Below, piece after piece: positions 7,777-12,243 of a DNA stretch of 12,243 nt. The translations under genes and the position numbers were made by a program. This stretch comes from Lachnospiraceae bacterium (GTDB taxonomy: Bacteria > Bacillota > Clostridia > Lachnospirales > Lachnospiraceae). Where the stretch lies: assembly GCA_031285465.1 (NCBI GenBank), contig JAITWD010000258.1, positions 1-12,243 of the forward strand, given 5' to 3'. The notes below the pieces were generated by a model that was given only the letters and a program-made list of their open reading frames with translations, searched no databases and was not told where the DNA came from. The number at the start of each line of letters is the position of its first letter. Position 1 is the stretch's first letter.

Positions 7777-8992
7777 TATCCCTATCCGCGGTCTTGCCGC
7801 ATGTAAAATCGGTAGTGGTTTCTTCAATATATTTCAAAACAGTCTCGGTAAACTGCTGTTGCCCCCATTGCCGTGCACGGATCCTCCCACGCGCGACTAA
7901 TTGTTCACATAAATTATCATCCAACCATAATACCTTCAAACATTCGGCAATCTCTGATTCCGAAAGAGGATCAAAAAGTAAGGCGGCATCACCCACCTGT
8001 TCCGGCATTCCGAATAAACGGGAGATGGCGACCGGACAGCCCAGTTCAAAGGCTTCAAGGGGGGGGATATTAGTAGGTCCAAAGAGTGTGGGCATTACCA
8101 GGGCACGTGCATTTTTATAAAGATAGACCATCTCCTCATTGCTGACATATCCTAAGACCTTTATTTGCTTATCCAGCTTGAGTTCGGTGATCAGTTCCAT
8201 TATTTCCGACCGGTTAACCTGTTCCGATCCGGATAGGACCAGATTAACGTATATTCCTTCATTCTTTAGTAGCAAAACCGATCGGATCAAACGTTCATGG
8301 TTTTTATGTGCCCAAAATTGAGCGGGATAAAAAAGATATTTTTCAAAGATCCTTTCTTTAGCAACTATGGTTTCTTCTCCATTATAAATATAGTCAGGCG
8401 GGATGAAGGGCAGAATCTTAATCTTGTCCATCAAGCGATCACATTGAGTACCGTAAAACTGGACGGCATGCTCTTGACCGATTGGTGAATCAACCAAAAT
8501 CATGGTAGCGTATCGACATTCCCGGCGGTAGAGTTTTTCCCGTTTTTTGTACTCCCCGACAATCTCCGGTAGGGTGGGGTAAAAGCGATGCATCAAGTCG
8601 AAAATAGGAACAACGGTTGACATACCTAATAGTCGTCCACCGATTTCCGATGTTTGGGCAATAAAAAGGTTGGTTCGATCAAGATCGCCAGTATCTATTT
8701 GGCGGATTAAAGGATGCCCGATACGGGTGATTTTGTAAAATAATGTGGCAGGTAATAAGCGGCAAAGTGTCCCCCAAAACTTTTTTTGAACATGACTTAA
8801 ATGATCTTCAACAATCGTGCATTCAAGATCCAGGCTTTGGACGATCGGTCGCCATCCAGCATGTGATGAATAAACCTTCAGTTGGTATTGTGCTTGGTTC
8901 AATTGGGATAGTGCCTTTAACATGGCTAACCAGTATTGATAGGCACCACCATAATTGGGTCGTGCAGTCAAATATAAAATAATTTTCTGCAT
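7760..8992 (-). CDS. GT4-like glycosyltransferase (GT-B fold, Glycos_transf_1)
   Basis: This 410-residue protein is a retaining-type GT-B glycosyltransferase that would add a sugar from a nucleotide donor in the cytoplasm. The N-terminal domain has the glycine-rich NYGGAYQYWLAML loop (13-24) and VPIFDLMHRFYP (128-139). The C-terminal donor-binding domain shows YPAQFWAHKNHERLI (222-236), KVLGYVSNEEMVYLYKNARALVMPTLFGP (starting near 278) and IPPLEAFELGCPVA (309-322). In the usual E-x7-E donor motif the second Glu (Glu313) is present, but the first position is Gly305. This LFGPTNIPPLEAF form occurs in a known subgroup, so activity is still likely. GAGGTG lies eight bases before ATG 8992, which directly follows the TAA of the cupin gene. 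The low-complexity, Asp/Thr-rich tail after residue 391 overlaps the methyltransferase start. Donor and acceptor are unknown. Confidence 0.9.
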   Translation of the reverse strand: MQKIILYLTARPNYGGAYQYWLAMLKALSQLNQAQYQLKVYSSHAGWRPIVQSLDLECTIVEDHLSHVQKKFWGTLCRLLPATLFYKITRIGHPLIRQIDTGDLDRTNLFIAQTSEIGGRLLGMSTVVPIFDLMHRFYPTLPEIVGEYKKREKLYRRECRYATMILVDSPIGQEHAVQFYGTQCDRLMDKIKILPFIPPDYIYNGEETIVAKERIFEKYLFYPAQFWAHKNHERLIRSVLLLKNEGIYVNLVLSGSEQVNRSEIMELITELKLDKQIKVLGYVSNEEMVYLYKNARALVMPTLFGPTNIPPLEAFELGCPVAISRLFGMPEQVGDAALLFDPLSESEIAECLKVLWLDDNLCEQLVARGRIRARQWGQQQFTETVLKYIEETTTDFTCGKTADRDNDGSF

Positions 8993-9454
8993 TTAGGATT
9001 CACCTCGGATAATGATCTGACTGCTATTGATGGCATCAAACCTCGTTTTATCATTGGGACCACCGTAAGGTCCTTGCTTGACTTCGACCATTTCAACATC
9101 TTCGAGAACGACAAATCCATGACCACCCGAGACCAGCAGGATGATATCGCCGGCATGTAAAACCCAGCTTTCAAAGTAAGAATGGTCATCAAGATAAAAA
9201 TCCACCCGCAAAACACCCTTACGGATAATAAGGGTTTCCTGAGTATGGATAACGATCCGTTCTTCGTAATTATGAACATGGGCATCAATGGATTTGTCAA
9301 CAGGATGGCACATATAAGCCAGCTGTTGCGAATAATTATCGTCGGTTAGGAAATGAATGCCCTCTTCATGAAAGTCTTTTCTGATAATGATGGCAAGTTC
9401 TTTATTGTCATGGATTACACGTTGGATCATCTTAATAACCATGCCTTTCCACAT
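8993..9454 (-). CDS. Small cupin-fold protein of polysaccharide clusters
   Basis: This 153-residue protein shows both cupin motifs. Motif 1 includes HVH (His59, His61), a Glu at 73 and Gly80; motif 2 is GDIILLVSGGHGF with His112. These residues normally bind a metal or shape a sugar pocket. IHFLTDDNYSQQLAYM and the C-terminal EVKQGPYGG/DKTRF segments match a small cupin group that I associate with surface-polysaccharide loci. Its reaction is not established; a sugar epimerase/isomerase-like or binding role is guesswork. The start is uncertain: ATG 9454 gives the longest form but has no clear ribosome site. ATG 9430 (MIQRVIHD) has GGAAAGG thirteen bases upstream and may be the true start. The gene is first after a promoter candidate, and its TAA abuts the ATG of the glycosyltransferase. 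Confidence 0.78.
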   Translation of the reverse strand: MWKGMVIKMIQRVIHDNKELAIIIRKDFHEEGIHFLTDDNYSQQLAYMCHPVDKSIDAHVHNYEERIVIHTQETLIIRKGVLRVDFYLDDHSYFESWVLHAGDIILLVSGGHGFVVLEDVEMVEVKQGPYGGPNDKTRFDAINSSQIIIRGES

Positions 9455-9478
9455 TAAAGTTGATTTTAATTACTTTTC

Positions 9479-9507
9479 ACTATAGCATAAATGATTATGA
9501 AGTGCAA
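9479..9507 (-). promoter_or_regulatory. Candidate sigma-A promoter for the cupin-to-GT39 genes
   Basis: On the minus strand, TTGCAC (9507-9502) is followed after 17 bases by TATAGT (9484-9479). The -10 box matches TATAAT at five of six positions and is preceded by TG one base away (extended -10). The -35 matches only three of six, the first TTG. It lies in the only sizeable gap upstream of the middle genes, just after the YfhO-like stop. The predicted start of transcription is about 18 bases before ATG 9454, or about 42 before ATG 9430, which slightly favours the latter. I see no clear terminator after the YfhO-like gene, so read-through may also occur. Confidence 0.5.
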
Positions 9508-9510
9508 ACA

Positions 9511-12240
9511 TCACAAGCGTTTATCGGCGGTAAACCGATTTAAGATCATAATTATTATTAATGCACAGAGGGATAAATAAAACCCCATTTTTAGACCGGG
9601 TGTCTGGTAGGTAAAGCGGATGTCATGTTCGCCGGGTTCCAGCAAGACGGAAATAAAGGCAATGTTTGTTCGATAGACCGGAACTTTTTCGCCATCAACG
9701 ACCGCTGACCAACCGGTACTGTAAGGAACCGATAAGAAGAGCAATTCTGGTTTGTCCGATGTGATCGATCCGCTTATCCGATTGGTTTCAAAAGTTAAAT
9801 TTTCTAAAAAATTGTCACGCCGCTCATTGATAGCTGTTTGGTTGATCGGATGATAGAAAACCTTGATATCCCGTAAAGAAAATTCGTTTTCACCTAATGA
9901 ATAGATGTCGAAGTAATAATCGTCACCATTGAATTGCAGTTCGGTAATATTCACCCAGAAATCTTCAGGATGAACAACATAATTAGAATAATCGATCAGA
10001 TTGTTTCGTAGCTGCAAGCTCTTATTGCCAACCATTATATTTCGCCATTCGTTGGTATTTAAAGAAAGTTGCTCCAGTTTGATATAAAGTTCGCCTTTTT
10101 TATCAGCATAATCATCATACCATCTGTGGTCAGCCAGCCAGATGCGGATTTTACCGTCTTCGTTACTATCAGTATAAAGAAGATCACCGTATCTACTGAT
10201 ATTAAGATATTCCACCGCAATTTCAATCGGGATATTTGCAACGGAGTGATCGCTCGAACCGGTTTGTGAGGTTATGATTTGTTCTTCCATAACGGCGGTA
10301 CTTGTCAGCGTGCTCATTTTTTCCAGTGGATCTTGTTGTTCAAATTGCTCACGGGAAATCCAGTTGTCATAGGTAAACCCCAGAGGTAATGCCAGGGGAT
10401 TATCAACCATGATCGAGGAAACCGCATCATCGGTTGAGACAAAGTCCATATAGTTGCTGACCGATAATAGTGATTCCAGCTCAATCCGTCCGTCCAATCC
10501 TAAGGTATCAAAACTGCCACCATTGATCCCCGGAGAAATTAGGAGACTATTAAAAAAATCTATCACATAACGGTTCATTACGCTGAAATACTCGGTGGTG
10601 CCATAATAATCCATAACCAGGGAAGTACCCCTGGAGGAGGAATAGGTATCCCATCGGGCAAATGAATTGTTGGTGTCAGTGATCATATTGCCGGTATTAT
10701 TAATGGTATGATTGTCAATGACGGTACTATTATTGACAGTACCATCATTGATAATAGAAATACTGGCTTCCATTTCCATTGCCGTTTCACCATAGCCCTT
10801 AAATTCAGCACTAAATCCGGAGCCGCCTAAGACGCGGGGACCTAAGAGAAATAATCCACTCACGGTGACGGTGACCGATACATAGATTAAAATCCGTTGT
10901 TCGCGTTTTCTTTGGGGCTTCAGCAAATAAGGAACGATATAAATCAAAAACGAATATACTGCCGTGCGCAGGGCGGTGCCGAGAGTCCATTCGCTGGTAA
11001 TGATATTTGCAGTTAGTGACAGAAAAGCGATCAAATAAAATATAAGTCGCCGGGAACTCAAAAACCAGCCCTCTTCCTGTAAAGCAAGAAGTGTTCCGAT
11101 ACTGCCAAATAGTAAAATGGCATAGTACCACCTATCGGTAGCGATAGAGAAGCCGTTCATTATGACTCCCATAAAGGGTAATAAAAACAATAGCCCGGTT
11201 ATTCCCAGCAACCATCGAAATTCTTTATGTTTTTTTACACTGCCCCAAAGGAATATTATGCCGACTAGCATGATAAGTGGTATTGTCGTTGACGCTTTAT
11301 AGGCTTCGGGAATGATAAGTTGAGAAAGTTTTGTCAGGTAATAGCGCACATCGTGAAAGACAAACAGTTCACCCAAAGAGGTAAACGAAGGACCGCTGGT
11401 TAAGCGGTTACTGTTAAAGACACCGTAAATAGCCGGTAGAAGGATATAGCCACCAAGAGCAATCCCTAATAGACCGTGGAGGGTCATCGGCAAAATATAA
11501 GTAAAAAATTTATTACGTTGCCGGATGAATGCTACGACACAAAAGTAAATAATAACAATAATAATTTGCATATACAAAAAATAAAATCCATTTAGTGCTT
11601 GAAAGAAGAGTCCCAAAATCAGCCATTTTGATAATCGTCGCTTGCTTGTCCGGTCCTGGCTTAATAAATCATCAACCCCGCGCAGGATTAAAGGAAGGGT
11701 GATCATTGGGGTTAGAAACATAAAAAAACGCATACCAAACAGCAATCCGAAGGTACAGCCAGCATACATCAGACCGCCGCAGATTCTTAGGTAAGGGTTA
11801 TTAACATAGTTTTTGCAATAAATAATAAAGGTAAAACCGCAAAGATAGTAGCGCAATAATAAAACACCGGAAAAAACTAATTCGGCGTATTTAAGAGGGG
11901 CTAACGCGGATAAAGAACTCAAAATATCACCAAATCCATAATAGTTCAGCGTTGCAAAAACATCATCCCCCAGTCCGATCCGAAAATCAAACTGACCGAT
12001 ACCATTAATAAAAAAAGAGGATACGGTGTTTCTTATATAGTTGCCAATATATACAAAGGCGGGATAATATTGATTAAATCCGTCACCCAAAGAAATTGAG
12101 CCATTGCCACGCAATAAGAAGGGGAGCACCCATAAACCCCAGATGCCTACAAAAAGGAGGGTATAAAGTAAGTATAAACGATGATGATCGGCGATTGCTC
12201 TTTTTTTGAAAAACTGCCAGAATTTTATGATAATGACCAT
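9511..12240 (-). CDS. YfhO-family polytopic membrane protein (GT-C-like glycosylation enzyme)
   Basis: This 909-residue membrane protein has an N-terminal segment at about 22-44, then SISLGDGFNQYYPAFVY (48-64) with the acidic first loop of the family, and about a dozen hydrophobic helices to residue 469. A large extracytoplasmic domain (about 470-883) and one final helix (884-902) follow. The C-terminal FLSVPYSTGWSAVVDG (835-850) and LEPGEHDIRFTYQTPGLKMG are the hallmark end of YfhO proteins. In Bacillus and relatives, YfhO transfers sugars from a polyprenyl-phosphate carrier to teichoic acid outside the cell. The role here is inferred from that family and the surrounding sugar genes. An Asn-rich stretch (496-526) interrupts the ectodomain and is encoded partly by an inverted repeat. 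Only three bases precede ATG 12240, so its ribosome site and promoter, and possibly an earlier start, lie outside the window. The stop is TGA at 9513-9511. Confidence 0.9.
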   Translation of the reverse strand: MVIIIKFWQFFKKRAIADHHRLYLLYTLLFVGIWGLWVLPFLLRGNGSISLGDGFNQYYPAFVYIGNYIRNTVSSFFINGIGQFDFRIGLGDDVFATLNYYGFGDILSSLSALAPLKYAELVFSGVLLLRYYLCGFTFIIYCKNYVNNPYLRICGGLMYAGCTFGLLFGMRFFMFLTPMITLPLILRGVDDLLSQDRTSKRRLSKWLILGLFFQALNGFYFLYMQIIIVIIYFCVVAFIRQRNKFFTYILPMTLHGLLGIALGGYILLPAIYGVFNSNRLTSGPSFTSLGELFVFHDVRYYLTKLSQLIIPEAYKASTTIPLIMLVGIIFLWGSVKKHKEFRWLLGITGLLFLLPFMGVIMNGFSIATDRWYYAILLFGSIGTLLALQEEGWFLSSRRLIFYLIAFLSLTANIITSEWTLGTALRTAVYSFLIYIVPYLLKPQRKREQRILIYVSVTVTVSGLFLLGPRVLGGSGFSAEFKGYGETAMEMEASISIINDGTVNNSTVIDNHTINNTGNMITDTNNSFARWDTYSSSRGTSLVMDYYGTTEYFSVMNRYVIDFFNSLLISPGINGGSFDTLGLDGRIELESLLSVSNYMDFVSTDDAVSSIMVDNPLALPLGFTYDNWISREQFEQQDPLEKMSTLTSTAVMEEQIITSQTGSSDHSVANIPIEIAVEYLNISRYGDLLYTDSNEDGKIRIWLADHRWYDDYADKKGELYIKLEQLSLNTNEWRNIMVGNKSLQLRNNLIDYSNYVVHPEDFWVNITELQFNGDDYYFDIYSLGENEFSLRDIKVFYHPINQTAINERRDNFLENLTFETNRISGSITSDKPELLFLSVPYSTGWSAVVDGEKVPVYRTNIAFISVLLEPGEHDIRFTYQTPGLKMGFYLSLCALIIIMILNRFTADKRL
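10711..10755 (-). repeat. Long inverted repeat inside the YfhO-like coding sequence
   Basis: Two 18-base arms (10755-10738 and 10728-10711 on the sense strand) are separated by nine bases. In the mRNA they read ATTATCAATGATGGTACT and AGTACCGTCATTGACAAT. They pair at 16 positions, plus one G-U pair and one A-C mismatch. The repeat is in frame and encodes residues 496-510, the start of an Asn/Thr/Ile-rich insert. No insertion-sequence ends or target duplication were noticed. It could be a folded mRNA element, a remnant of a small mobile palindrome, or a chance product of repeat expansion. Confidence 0.8.
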
Positions 12241-12243
12241 GCC

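Noticed and set aside
7777..7827. Longer methyltransferase start at 7827 (MKKPLPIL...)
   Set aside because: It would extend the protein by 17 residues inside the glycosyltransferase gene; the ATG pair at 7776/7773 has AGGG at suitable spacing and starts at the usual family N-terminus.
10811..11131. Minus-strand 106-codon frame within the YfhO-like gene
   Set aside because: It is an out-of-frame shadow of a strongly supported family protein and has no motifs of its own.

Overview
The window looks like the interior of a cell-surface glycan (polysaccharide or glycopolymer glycosylation) cluster. All eight recognisable genes lie on the minus strand, so transcription runs from high to low coordinates. 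The gaps are small (0 to about 56 bases) and several genes overlap or abut. I infer a low-to-moderate GC Bacillota (Clostridia-like) bacterium from the Shine-Dalgarno sites (AGGAG, GGGAG, GAGGTG), the AT-leaning coding sequence and a YfhO-family protein of the kind known from Gram-positive cell-envelope glycosylation. Genus cannot be told from this sequence.

Layout in the order of transcription: a 909-residue YfhO-family membrane protein (12240-9511); a short gap with a good sigma-A-type promoter candidate (9507-9479); a small cupin-fold protein (9454-8993); a GT4-like cytosolic glycosyltransferase (8992-7760); a class I SAM-dependent methyltransferase resembling sugar N-methyltransferases (7776-7003); a DegT/DnrJ/EryC1 PLP sugar aminotransferase (6990-5872); a putative fucosyltransferase-like transferase (5844-4849); a very large polytopic protein with a multi-domain ectodomain (4822-1448); and a GT39/PMT_2-type membrane glycosyltransferase interrupted by a one-base frameshift (1405-114). 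Bases 1-113 hold no convincing gene.

How they may work together (inference): the aminotransferase makes a nucleotide-linked amino sugar, perhaps a perosamine-type 4-amino-4,6-dideoxyhexose, and the adjacent methyltransferase may methylate it, possibly on nitrogen. The two soluble transferases would add sugars to a lipid-linked intermediate in the cytoplasm. The three multi-membrane-span proteins (YfhO-like, the 1124-residue protein and the GT39 protein) have the build of GT-C enzymes, which use polyprenyl-phosphate sugars outside the membrane, and could decorate the exported polymer. No flippase, polymerase, polyprenyl-phosphate sugar synthase or NDP-sugar dehydratase is present, so the pathway must continue outside the window.

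The most unusual items are the duplicated modular ectodomain of the 1124-residue protein, a long in-frame inverted repeat that encodes an Asn-rich insert in the YfhO-like protein, the amino-sugar/N-methyl pairing, and the AT-rich, frameshifted GT39 gene at the left end.
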